Made by a program: the position numbers and the translations under genes. From an uncultured Lachnospiraceae bacterium (GTDB taxonomy: Bacteria > Bacillota > Clostridia > Lachnospirales > Lachnospiraceae), in NCBI GenBank assembly GCA_947179245.1, contig CAMXBD010000013.1, positions 1-39,425 of the forward strand: DNA of 39,425 nt, in the 5' to 3' direction. Shown here piece by piece: positions 1 to 7,860 of this stretch; positions within the stretch are counted from its first letter, which is position 1, and each line of letters starts with the position of its first letter. The notes below the pieces were generated by a model. The model was not told the origin of the DNA and did not search any database. It saw nothing but the letters and a program-made list of their open reading frames with translations.

Positions 1-140
1 AGACATATAGATTATAATACTAATCGTAAAGTACAGATATGATAAGTGGGACAAACGATATGGCGGGGTGCCGTCGATGGGCTTTGGCGTACATATGATA
101 TATATAGCGGTATAGATATGAAGTGCATGGAGGGTATACC

Positions 141-1355
141 ATGGCAGCATGGGGCTATGTCGCAATTGACAGAAGTGGTAAGGAAATCAAAGGCAGCAGG
201 GATGCTGACAGTAAGGAACAGGTAACAAGAGAACTAAAGAATCAGGGCTTGATTGTTCTGGATATCACGGAACAGAATGCACTGACTAAAGATATCAGTT
301 TTGACTTCGGCGGTAAGCCGACACCGAGAGATCTGGCGGTATTCTGCAGGCAGTTCGCCAGTATCACCAGAGCGGGTGTCACAATTATACAGACACTCAA
401 CATGCTGGCGGAACAGACGGAAAATGTCAAGATGCAGAAAGCCATTCAGGCAGTCCGTGCTGATGTGGAAAAGGGTGAGAGCTTTGCGGACTCCCTTTCG
501 AGACATGACAACGTTTTCCCAGAGTTATTGGTACAGATGGCAAGAGCCGGAGAGGCTTCCGGTAGTCTGGAAACAGCCATGGAGCGTATGGCAATCCAGT
601 TCGAGAAGTCAGCGAAGACGAAGGCGCTCGTGAAGAAAGCCATGATTTATCCGATTGTTGTCATGCTGGTTGCAATAGCGGTTGTGATTGTTATGCTTGT
701 GTTCGTTATTCCGCGATATATGGACATGTTCGAGGAATTGGGTACGGAGTTGCCGGCTATTACATTGGCAGTTGTTGCAATGAGTAATTTTATGCAGGCT
801 TATTGGTTTATTATTATTCCTGTGTTAGTAGCAATTATATTTGCTGTTAAGACATGGGCGAAGACAAACTCCGGTAAGCATGTGGTTGGTAAGTTGGCAC
901 TTAAGATTCCGGCAATCAAGAATCTGGTTGTAAAATCTGCATCTGCTCAGATGGCGAGAACATTAAGCACTCTTCTGACAGCGGGCGTGCCGCTTGTGGA
1001 AGCAGTAGATATTGTGGCGGATACAATGGGAAATATCTGGTTTAAAGAGGCTTTAAAAGAGGCTGTTGAACAGATTGTAATCGGTGTACCGTTGTCTCAG
1101 CCGTTGCAGACTAGTGGGTTATTCCCACCAATGGTTTACCATATGATTCGTATCGGTGAAGAAGCCGGTTCTACCGAAGAAATGCTGAATAAATTGGCAG
1201 ATTACTATGAGGAGGAAGTAGAGATGGCAGTGCAGTCTCTGATGGCTGCTATGGAGCCTATGATTATTATCGTGCTGGCATGTATTGTCGGCGTACTGAT
1301 TGGTGCGGTTATGGCGCCTATGGTAAATATGTATGCGGCGTTGGATAATCTGTAA
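141..1355 (+). CDS. pilC: Type IV pilus inner-membrane platform protein PilC
   Basis: PilC/GspF platform protein, which couples the cytoplasmic assembly ATPase to pilin insertion. The 404-aa product shows the duplicated T2SSF layout. The first cytoplasmic domain (about residues 65-167) contains GEASG at 137-141, and the second (about 265-370) contains GEEAGS at 339-344. Membrane segments lie near 168-190, 220-236 and 373-392. Length is normal for the family. ATG at 141 is preferred over the in-frame GTG at 123 because GGAGGG (129-134) lies 6 bases upstream. The pilB/pilT ATPase genes are not in the window and may lie upstream. A broken toxin-antitoxin pair follows, then the major pilin. Identification is firm. 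Confidence 0.95.
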   Translation: MAAWGYVAIDRSGKEIKGSRDADSKEQVTRELKNQGLIVLDITEQNALTKDISFDFGGKPTPRDLAVFCRQFASITRAGVTIIQTLNMLAEQTENVKMQKAIQAVRADVEKGESFADSLSRHDNVFPELLVQMARAGEASGSLETAMERMAIQFEKSAKTKALVKKAMIYPIVVMLVAIAVVIVMLVFVIPRYMDMFEELGTELPAITLAVVAMSNFMQAYWFIIIPVLVAIIFAVKTWAKTNSGKHVVGKLALKIPAIKNLVVKSASAQMARTLSTLLTAGVPLVEAVDIVADTMGNIWFKEALKEAVEQIVIGVPLSQPLQTSGLFPPMVYHMIRIGEEAGSTEEMLNKLADYYEEEVEMAVQSLMAAMEPMIIIVLACIVGVLIGAVMAPMVNMYAALDNL

Positions 1356-1380
1356 ATTGACGGAAAAGCTATAAAATGTA

Positions 1381-1389
1381 TGGTATACT
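1381..1389 (+). promoter_or_regulatory. Possible extended -10 promoter for the MNT-HEPN remnant
   Basis: TGGTATACT matches an extended -10 (TGn plus TATACT) in the 94-nt gap after pilC. No good -35 sits at the usual distance; TTGACG at 1357-1362 is 21 bases upstream of TATACT, which is too far. It would drive the toxin-antitoxin remnant that starts at 1450. Weak support. Confidence 0.25.
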
Positions 1390-1449
1390 ATAATCGGCGA
1401 TTGCTTACTCCAAAGATAATTTATATTTCAGAAAAAAAGGGAGATAACT

Positions 1450-1793
1450 ATGCCGACAACGGTCAATGACTTACTTAATCAGTATGTAGAAGAAGTAAGA
1501 AAAATATATGGAGAATATTTGAAATCCGTGATTCTGTATGGCTCTTATGCCAGAGGGGATTTTAGATCGGATTCTGATATTGATATTATGATTTTATTAG
1601 ATTTGACGGATATGGAAATTAAAGATTACCGTCATCAGTTATCTGGACGTACTTATGATTTTAATGAGAAGTATGAAGTAGATATCAAACCGATTGCGAA
1701 AAGTAATATGCATTTCCGAAAATGGCTGGGGCTTATCCTTTTTATACAAATATTCAAAAGGAAGGAATAGCGTTGTATGGAACAGCTTCATAA
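1450..1793 (+). pseudogene. Frameshifted MNT nucleotidyltransferase (antitoxin-type)
   Basis: The N-terminal part is a minimal nucleotidyltransferase. It has the GSYARGD loop and the S-D-S-D-I-D-I catalytic strand (residues about 30-48), as in MntA antitoxins, which modify their HEPN partner. The intact frame stops at 1770 with an atypical tail (KWLGLILFIQ...). In the next frame, from about 1731, the sequence continues as AYPFYTNIQKEG followed by ALYGTAS and a stop at 1791-1793. That is the normal C-terminus of this family. One missing G in the G-run at 1728-1731 accounts for the shift, so this is either a real inactivating mutation or a base-call error in a homopolymer. The broken HEPN gene starts inside its original 3' end. 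The nucleotidyltransferase call is firm; the frameshift is read directly from the two frames. Confidence 0.85.
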
Positions 1794-2053
1794 GGGAACG
1801 GTTAACGATTTGGTAAATTATCGTATTGAGACTGCCAAAAGTGATTTGCAGGTAGTCGGTGTACTTATGAAAGAGAAACAGTACAGGGCGGCAAATAATC
1901 GGGCTTATTACGCAATATATCATGCAATATCGGCGGTTCATGCGCTTGATGGGAAGTCATATAAAAGAGGAATCCGAAGAGTAAATGACTACAGCGAAAG
2001 AGCTGATTAAACAGATAGAAGTATATTGTATAAGCAGGATGACAAATCAGTGA
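1777..2053 (+). pseudogene. HEPN-domain toxin remnant with internal deletion
   Basis: ATG 1777 follows AAGGAAGGA and opens a HEPN (HepT-type) protein. The first ~65 residues contain NRAYYAIYHAI, which carries the R-X6-H nuclease motif, then HALDGKSYK. After that the frame runs to a stop at 2008-2010 with unrelated residues. Another frame reads KEESEE, an in-frame TAA (1982-1984), then TAKELIKQIEVYC and a TGA at 2051-2053. That is the expected C-terminal helix of the family. The simplest reading is loss of about 40-50 central codons plus a stop. It overlaps the MNT gene by 17 bases, the usual arrangement for such pairs. No functional toxin is expected, although a 77-aa peptide could still be made. 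Confidence 0.75.
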
Positions 2054-2062
2054 AAATCCGCC

Positions 2063-2110
2063 AACTATGCCCGCGGGCATAGTTGTGAATGACTTGCTAG
2101 CAAGTCATTC
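2063..2110 (+). repeat. Two adjacent perfect palindromes
   Basis: Bases 2063-2084 form a perfect 22-bp palindrome centred on CCCGCGGG. Bases 2087-2110 form a perfect 24-bp palindrome centred on TTGCTAGCAA. Two bases separate them. They lie 9 nt after the HEPN remnant and about 120 nt before the major pilin. There is no T-run, so a simple intrinsic terminator is unlikely. Possible identities are a REP/MITE-like interspersed element, a double regulator site, or a scar end. Nothing in the window repeats either sequence. Confidence 0.8.
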
Positions 2111-2174
2111 GGGGATACCATAATAAAAGAATTGAGCATGACAGTGTGTAGGGGAGCTGCCGTGTTTAAGATAT

Positions 2175-2194
2175 GGGTATCATTAATGATGCCC
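2175..2194 (+). promoter_or_regulatory. Hairpin in the 5' leader of the major pilin gene
   Basis: GGGTATCATTAATGATGCCC is a 20-base inverted repeat, perfect except for one G-U-type pair, ending 37 nt before the pilin ATG. TGCC and GGCA flanks could extend it. It could be a repressor operator or an mRNA 5' structure; the sequence does not decide. I could not assign a convincing pilin promoter nearby. Confidence 0.4.
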
Positions 2195-2231
2195 GGCACA
2201 ATTAAAACAAAGAGGAAAAGGAGAAAGAGAA

Positions 2232-2711
2232 ATGAGAAAAGAAAAAATGAACAACAAAGGTTTTTCCCTTGTTGAGTTGATCATCGTTATCGCGATTATG
2301 GCTATCTTGATTGTAGTACTTGCGCCTCAGTACTTGAAGTATGTAGAGAGATCCCGTAACTCAACAGATTATCAGAATGCCACAACCGTAGTAGATGCAT
2401 TGCAGATTTATGTGGCAGATCCAGACATAACAACGGATTTGTTTGTAGCGGGTACTGTTAGAATTGTTATGAATGATAATCTTGCGCCAACTGTATCAGC
2501 GCAGAATGACGCTGTAGAAGCGGCTATGGAAAATGCGGGGCTCGATTTTGCTGGTATGCGATGCACAAGTAGACAGTCATGGACTCAATATACTATTCAA
2601 ATGATAGTTGATACTGATGGAGATGTTACGTTTAGTTATGCATCTAATAGTACTGGAGCGGATGGATTCGCAGAACATATGGGAACACCGGGGGGATTAG
2701 CAACCCCGTAA
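2232..2711 (+). CDS. pilA: Type IV major pilin-like prepilin
   Basis: 159-aa type IVa-type prepilin. A short basic leader ends at Gly10. The mature protein starts at Phe11, with FSLVELIIVIAIMAIL forming the N-terminal helix and Glu15 in the +5 position needed for assembly. The compact C-terminal domain of about 125 residues is the usual size for a main structural subunit; the other pilin-like proteins of this cluster are either much larger or of the minor GspH type. AGGAG at 2219-2223 supports ATG 2232. Hairpins both upstream (2175-2194) and downstream (2764-2820) separate it from its neighbours, as expected for a subunit needed in excess. Only one clear Cys is visible (residue ~111), so a disulfide loop is not evident. 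Its role as the major subunit is inferred from size and position beside pilD. Confidence 0.85.
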   Translation: MRKEKMNNKGFSLVELIIVIAIMAILIVVLAPQYLKYVERSRNSTDYQNATTVVDALQIYVADPDITTDLFVAGTVRIVMNDNLAPTVSAQNDAVEAAMENAGLDFAGMRCTSRQSWTQYTIQMIVDTDGDVTFSYASNSTGADGFAEHMGTPGGLATP

Positions 2712-2763
2712 TTTCACAACTTATCTCACACCAAAACCTACATACGTGTGACATAATTTAGCC

Positions 2764-2820
2764 AAACGGAAGCGTGCCCCAACGCGCTGTTCTCCAGCGG
2801 TCGGGCACGGTCTTCCGTTT
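2764..2820 (+). terminator. Long composite hairpin after the pilin gene
   Basis: AAACGGAAG (2764-2772) pairs with CTTCCGTTT (2812-2820). CGTGCCC (2773-2779) pairs with GGGCACG (2803-2809), leaving a 2-base bulge. An inner CGCTG/CAGCG stem with loop TTCTC caps it. The tail is only moderately T-rich (TTTCGCCATTTTAAAATTTT). It may be a leaky terminator or a 3' stabiliser that raises pilin mRNA over the downstream genes. Confidence 0.55.
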
Positions 2821-2868
2821 CGCCATTTTAAAATTTTCGACAAAAAGTCTCTACAAAGGACATACACC

Positions 2869-3621
2869 ATGCTCGCAGATATCATATTTTACATAATTAT
2901 ATTTATCTTCGGAATAGTGATTGGCAGCTTTTTAAATGTCTGTATCTATCGCATTCCGGAACATGAAGATATCGTAAAAACCAGATCACACTGCATGACC
3001 TGTGGTTATCAGCTTAAATGGTACGATATGTTTCCGGTGTTCAGCTATCTGTTCCTGCGTGGAAAATGTCGTAAATGTGGAGCGAAGCTCTCCGTCCAGT
3101 ATCCTTTGATTGAGGCGGTGAACGGAATCTTATACGTGATGATCGTATGCATTCATGGAGTAAACGTAGACTCCCTACTCTACTGTTTACTGACATCCGC
3201 ACTCATCGTATTGAGTGTGATTGACTTTAGAACTTATGAGATTCCATTTGGAATCAATCTGTTTATACTGGCGCTGGGGCTGATTCGGATGGCATTGGAT
3301 TATCGTGACTTCCTTAGCTATCTGATCGGCTTCTTAGTTGTCAGTGCGGTCTTGGCAATTCTGTATTATGCTACCAAAGGCCGGGCAATCGGCGGCGGCG
3401 ACGTCAAGCTGATGGCGGTCTGTGGATTGTTTCTCGGCTGGAAACTTATTATCATTGCTTTTTTATTAGGTTGTATATTGGGTGCCGTCATACATGTGAT
3501 CCGTATGAAAGTAAGTAACGAGGATCATGTGCTCGCGATGGGACCGTATCTTTCCGCCGGTGTCTTTATCGCGGCGATGTGGGGAAGTCAGATGCTCACA
3601 TGGTATCTGGCACAGTTTTGA
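2869..3621 (+). CDS. pilD: Prepilin leader peptidase / N-methyltransferase PilD
   Basis: A 250-aa multi-pass membrane protein that removes prepilin leaders and methylates the new N-terminus. Seen directly: an N-terminal GSFLNVCIYRIP signature, a cytoplasmic zinc motif with Cys42-x2-Cys45 and Cys67-x2-Cys70, and the two catalytic aspartates of the family, Asp119 in VIDFRTYEIP and Asp178 in IGGGDVKLM. Several hydrophobic segments follow to the C-terminus. AAAGGA (2855-2860) sits 8 bases before the ATG. It would process all five prepilin-like proteins encoded here. Both enzymatic halves look complete. Confidence 0.95.
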   Translation: MLADIIFYIIIFIFGIVIGSFLNVCIYRIPEHEDIVKTRSHCMTCGYQLKWYDMFPVFSYLFLRGKCRKCGAKLSVQYPLIEAVNGILYVMIVCIHGVNVDSLLYCLLTSALIVLSVIDFRTYEIPFGINLFILALGLIRMALDYRDFLSYLIGFLVVSAVLAILYYATKGRAIGGGDVKLMAVCGLFLGWKLIIIAFLLGCILGAVIHVIRMKVSNEDHVLAMGPYLSAGVFIAAMWGSQMLTWYLAQF

Positions 3622-3772
3622 ATGAACAGAAGGCTTTTTAAATATAACACATGTTATGAAAATTGAAGAACAGATTACATCTTAGAAAATTAAAGGCGCG
3701 TGTCTCGTAAATGAGTCGGTTTGCTTTTTAATATATAAATACACAGGGGAAGTCGAAAGGAGACTACAGTAC

Positions 3773-5434
3773 ATGGCTGCTAAAGCAATCAGCATAGAGA
3801 TCGGCTACTCGCTGACAAAGGTCTGCGAGGTTGATTATAAAGCTAAAACACATAAGGTATACAGATTTTTTACAATACCGACAGCGGAAGGCATCATCAA
3901 TGATGGTATACTTCATGTTACGCCGGAATATATCGAGGCGCTGAACGCTGAGATTACTAAGAGAAAGATTAAGACGAAACAGGTAGTATTTTCTATTACT
4001 TCGGGAAGAATCGCAAGCCGTGAGGTTACGATTCCGTTTGTCAAAGAGAATCGTATTGCGGACGTGGTGAATGCTAACGCGTCTGACTATTTTCCGGTAG
4101 ATTTAAGCCAGTATCAGCTGGCATACAGCATTCTGGGAACTATGGGAGATCCAAAGGGTGCACAGCAGTACAAGCTGTTAGTCATGGCAGCGCCGAGTGC
4201 ACTTTTGAGTGGATACTATGATTTGGCGAAAGCACTGAAACTGGAAGTTGCGGCAATCGACTACGCCGGTAACAGTGTATTTCAGGTGGCAAAAGATAAA
4301 CATGCACAGGGGACAAGCCTTGTGATTAAGATTGATGAGCGTTCTTCGCTTGTGATGGCGGTTCGGGATGCCAGACTTGCGTTTGTCAGAAATGTGGCAT
4401 ACGGCGTGGAGGAAGCAATACAGACTATTATAGATTCCAAACGGTGGACTGAGGCTGATACGGTACAGTCGGCAATGGAAGTCATGTCGATGAATGACTG
4501 TGTTGGTTCACCTGAGATAGTTGAGGTAATCGGACAGCTTGCATCGGGTATCAGCAGGGTTGTGGATTACTATATTTCCCACAATTCAGATGCAGCCATT
4601 GAGAACGTATATATCACAGGTCTTGGCGCTAACATAAGAGGATTGGAAGAAGTACTTGCAAAAGAATTGAATCTTCATGTGGAAGTGTTGCGTCAGATAC
4701 AGGGATGGAATCTGGAAAAAAGTTTCAGAACGCAGTATTACGGCGAGTTTGTTGCCTGCGTGGGTGCGGCGGCGGCTCCTCTTGGATTTAAAAAGGATGC
4801 TGAGAAGTCCAAAGGAAAAGAGAAAGCGGCGGGCGGCAAAGGCGGAGTCAATCCTGCGCCTATCGCGTACACTGTTTTTGGACTGGGGCTTGTTATCGCG
4901 ATTGCTCTGGCGGCTGTGTCTATCTTAAGATATATGGGCTTACAGAAGACAAATATGGAGTTAAAAGCGCAGAATACGGAACTGGAAGCAATCATTCCTA
5001 TTTATAATGAATATACTGCGACGCTGGCTTCTTATAACTTAGTTAAGACAATGTATGGTCAGACGGAAAACAGGAACGAGGAACTTGTGGAGTTTCTGGA
5101 AGAATTGGAGGATAAGATGCCCAGCGATGTGCATGTAGTATCCTTTACAAGTACGGTAGACGGCGTGGCAATCAATATGAATGTGAGCAGCAAGAGTGAG
5201 GCGGCAGCGGCGGTTGAACAGCTCCGTTCCTTTAACAGCCTGTTACCTGCCAGTGTGACGGTCAACTCCGTGGTTGAAGAGATTGACGAAGAAGCTGGAA
5301 CGATTTCTGTTAATTTCTCAGTGGCGGCAATTTACAGAGACGTACACGCACCGGACCCAGCTGACACGGTGAATGCAGATAATACAGATGACACAGCGGT
5401 TGATACGGACGCCGCGGCGGACACGGAAGAGTAG
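3773..5434 (+). CDS. pilMN: PilM-PilN fusion, type IV pilus alignment protein
   Basis: 553 aa. Residues 1-340 are an actin-like PilM domain (SIEIGYSLTKVCEV at the start, ITGLGANIRGLEE near 281-293). A Lys/Gly-rich linker (341-362) follows, then one membrane helix (363-386), a coiled coil (about 390-445) and a PilN-like ferredoxin-fold domain (about 448-521). The tail is Asp/Thr rich. In most bacteria PilM binds the PilN cytoplasmic tail as a separate protein; here the contact is covalent. A similar PilMN fusion is known from Clostridioides difficile. AAGGAG precedes the ATG. pilO follows after 12 nt. The cytoplasmic PilM half would link the platform to the ATPase, while the PilN half pairs with PilO outside. 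Confidence 0.9.
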   Translation: MAAKAISIEIGYSLTKVCEVDYKAKTHKVYRFFTIPTAEGIINDGILHVTPEYIEALNAEITKRKIKTKQVVFSITSGRIASREVTIPFVKENRIADVVNANASDYFPVDLSQYQLAYSILGTMGDPKGAQQYKLLVMAAPSALLSGYYDLAKALKLEVAAIDYAGNSVFQVAKDKHAQGTSLVIKIDERSSLVMAVRDARLAFVRNVAYGVEEAIQTIIDSKRWTEADTVQSAMEVMSMNDCVGSPEIVEVIGQLASGISRVVDYYISHNSDAAIENVYITGLGANIRGLEEVLAKELNLHVEVLRQIQGWNLEKSFRTQYYGEFVACVGAAAAPLGFKKDAEKSKGKEKAAGGKGGVNPAPIAYTVFGLGLVIAIALAAVSILRYMGLQKTNMELKAQNTELEAIIPIYNEYTATLASYNLVKTMYGQTENRNEELVEFLEELEDKMPSDVHVVSFTSTVDGVAINMNVSSKSEAAAAVEQLRSFNSLLPASVTVNSVVEEIDEEAGTISVNFSVAAIYRDVHAPDPADTVNADNTDDTAVDTDAAADTEE

Positions 5435-5446
5435 GGGGATGGAATC

Positions 5447-6286
5447 ATGAAAGTTTCTAAAAGAGATATATTACTCCTTGTGGGATTGCTTGGGATTCTG
5501 GCAGTGGTTTGTTCCGTTTTTCTTGTATATCAGCCGACCATGGAGAAAGCGGATGCTTTGGAACAGGAGAATTTCGAGCTTCAGGCGAGGATTAATGATT
5601 TAAGTTCCAAGATGGCTAATAAAGATTCTTATATTACAGAGACAGAGAATATGAATCGTGAGATTGACTTGATCTTTAAAGAATTTCCGGTAGATGTGAG
5701 AGAAGAAGACAGTATTCTGCTCGCGATCAGTCAGGAACTGATTTCACCTATGATGATCAGCAGTATTAGTATCAGCGCATGTGAACCGGTTGTCCTGCCG
5801 GACGATGAGGAAGACGTGAGTCATACTTACGAAATTGATGAGATAGAAGAGTACGAGGCACAAGAGGGAATCTCTGATGATGTTACGGCTTCGGCGGCAG
5901 ATGCCAATGCCAATGGACTGAGCAATGAAAATATGCCATCTATATTAATGGCACGAAACGTGACAATCAATTATCTGGTGTCTTATGAAGGATTAAAAAG
6001 AGGCATCAAAAATATCAGTGTACAGGATAACAGAATGAGTATCGATAACTTGACAGTGGCATATGACGAGTCTACAGGACTTCTTACAGGCATGACCAGT
6101 ATTGATATGTACTGTATTCCGGGACAGCCGGACAAGGTATATGTGACACCAAATATTTCATCTGTCCTGCTAGGCACGGACAATCTCTTCGGTTCCATAG
6201 AACTTTATAGTGAGCGTGGACTGGAGGATATTGAAGGTAATGAAGGCGGAGACGACGAGGCGGACGAGGACACAGAGGAAGATTAA
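5447..6286 (+). CDS. pilO: PilO-like type IV pilus alignment protein
   Basis: 279 aa: a short cytoplasmic N-terminus, one membrane helix (about 7-28), a coiled coil (about 33-70), then an extracytoplasmic domain. This is the PilO plan and it follows PilN directly. The segment at about residues 120-165 is a Glu/Asp/Ala-rich insertion without obvious structure. The C-terminal domain (about 165-250) fits a ferredoxin-like fold, and the tail is strongly acidic. A GGGGGATGGA stretch lies just upstream of the ATG. Family assignment rests on architecture and position more than on a sharp motif. Confidence 0.8.
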   Translation: MKVSKRDILLLVGLLGILAVVCSVFLVYQPTMEKADALEQENFELQARINDLSSKMANKDSYITETENMNREIDLIFKEFPVDVREEDSILLAISQELISPMMISSISISACEPVVLPDDEEDVSHTYEIDEIEEYEAQEGISDDVTASAADANANGLSNENMPSILMARNVTINYLVSYEGLKRGIKNISVQDNRMSIDNLTVAYDESTGLLTGMTSIDMYCIPGQPDKVYVTPNISSVLLGTDNLFGSIELYSERGLEDIEGNEGGDDEADEDTEED

Positions 6287-6309
6287 GATAGCAGGGTGGC
6301 GGACAGCTT

Positions 6310-7791
6310 ATGAATGATATCAGGCGACAGAGACAACTGAATAAGGAATACAGGAAGACTTCTGACGCAGGTTTTTCATTGGTTGAGCTGCTGATTGCGG
6401 TGACGATTCTTGCAATCATCGTTATTCCGCTGTTACATATGTTTGTTACTTCGACAAAGATCAACGTGAAGTCCAGACAGACACTGCGTGCGACGACAGT
6501 GGCGCAGGACATCATGGAAGGGCTTAAGGCATATACGCTTGAGGAAGTCAGCGCACAGTTTGCACCGCCGGAGGGTGTAAGCGGCGGCTCATTTCATTAT
6601 CCGTCGGAGGGCTTCTATGTGGTGAACAGTTCGCTTATTCAGGGCGGCGTGCGGGATTTGACAGAAGACATGGATGGACACGTAGAAGGTGACGAGATCT
6701 ATTATTTCGGTATCGAGAATCTTAAGATGCAGGGCGGCGAGTATGACGCGCTGATTAAACTGGATGCTTCTACTTACGGCGAAAATAAGGACTCGACGGC
6801 ATCACCCCATGACAACGTATATAATGGCAAATTCTACGCCGAAATCGGAAGCGTAGCCGAGACAAACGGCGGCGGAGAGTCTGCAAAAGAGACGGACAGC
6901 AGTTATCATGAGAGCAAAAAACTGGCTGACGCCGTCAAGAAGTCTGCGAAACAGAATATTGGGGAGCAGATTACAGATGCGGGTGGAACACTTCCCGATG
7001 ATTGGGACGATTTGTGGGACGAGATGGAAATCGCGAATATCGTTACGAGGAGAGATATCAACGTAGTGATCGATGATGCCGGGTCGAAAGATGCAGAAGG
7101 CAATGAACAGTGCATAGCAACCATCAATTTTACTTATGAATGCAGCTATAAATATGGTGAAATTACATATACATGTACGACCAGCGGGGATGCAGGTTCA
7201 GAAGGCGGAGAGGTAGTTAATGTCAGCCGTAAGTTTTCCAGCGGAAATTTTTATCTGTTCTATTATCCAATTTATAAATCAACATTAGTGGATCATATTC
7301 AATTTGAAATTAAGAATACAGCGAAGTTATTGGATAAGGATCATCCGTTATTAAAAAGCATTACATTGGCAAAGCAAATCCGTTCGGATGTTGATGTAGA
7401 TGCAGGTGTTATTGGTCCCGATTTGACAGAAGCTGAACTACGGGCAAAGGAGAGCGCATATCTGGCGGATGTGGGTATCTCGGCGGATGGGGCACCGGAG
7501 AGTAAGCTGACTTTCAGAAGAAATGTAGAGACAAATATGGTTAAAAACCCACTCACGGGAAAATGGGATTCAATCATGGGAGTCAGCTATTCGCATGGTT
7601 CAAGTATTATGTCAATGATAGACGAGTGTGACTTTACAGGTGAGAAAGCCAGCGAAAAGGTGACAAACATTATCTACGACATAGAAATCACAGTCTATCA
7701 GACCGGAGCGGCACAGCATTTTACGGAAAATAATTTTGAAGCAAATGATGACGTACACAGACTTGCTACGATCACAAATATGAGCCAGTGA
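6310..7791 (+). CDS. Large minor pilin, PilV-like
   Basis: 493 aa with a class III prepilin signal: a 21-residue leader ending ...SDAG, then FSLVELLIAVTILAIIVIP, with Glu26 at mature +5. The residues after the helix (KSRQTLRATTVAQDIMEGLKAYT) resemble the PilV/PulI-type start. The ectodomain of about 440 residues is roughly three times the usual minor pilin size and matches no domain I recognise. It has few cysteines and many Asp/Glu/Gly/Ser residues. It is first of four pilin-like genes in a row after pilO, suggesting a priming or tip complex. The leader is longer than usual for the family. The ribosome binding site is weak (AGGGTGG about 10 bases before ATG). Confidence 0.8.
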   Translation: MNDIRRQRQLNKEYRKTSDAGFSLVELLIAVTILAIIVIPLLHMFVTSTKINVKSRQTLRATTVAQDIMEGLKAYTLEEVSAQFAPPEGVSGGSFHYPSEGFYVVNSSLIQGGVRDLTEDMDGHVEGDEIYYFGIENLKMQGGEYDALIKLDASTYGENKDSTASPHDNVYNGKFYAEIGSVAETNGGGESAKETDSSYHESKKLADAVKKSAKQNIGEQITDAGGTLPDDWDDLWDEMEIANIVTRRDINVVIDDAGSKDAEGNEQCIATINFTYECSYKYGEITYTCTTSGDAGSEGGEVVNVSRKFSSGNFYLFYYPIYKSTLVDHIQFEIKNTAKLLDKDHPLLKSITLAKQIRSDVDVDAGVIGPDLTEAELRAKESAYLADVGISADGAPESKLTFRRNVETNMVKNPLTGKWDSIMGVSYSHGSSIMSMIDECDFTGEKASEKVTNIIYDIEITVYQTGAAQHFTENNFEANDDVHRLATITNMSQ

Positions 7792-7860
7792 CCGGACGTA
7801 GAGATAAGAATATACGACAGCAGTAAATAAGAGTGAATTGCAAAAGGAATGAAACAGTCT

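Noticed and set aside
1-140. Tail of an upstream gene at the window start
   Set aside because: All plus frames contain several stops and no recognisable coding end; a TATAAT at 13-18 has no visible -35 within the window.
2063-2110. Intrinsic terminator for the toxin-antitoxin remnant
   Set aside because: Both palindromes lack a following T-run, and each is a full palindrome without a loop.
3676-3692. CodY-box-like sequence before the pilM-pilN gene (right half AGAAAATT)
   Set aside because: Four or more mismatches to the 15-base consensus and no promoter clearly beside it; expected by chance in AT-rich DNA.
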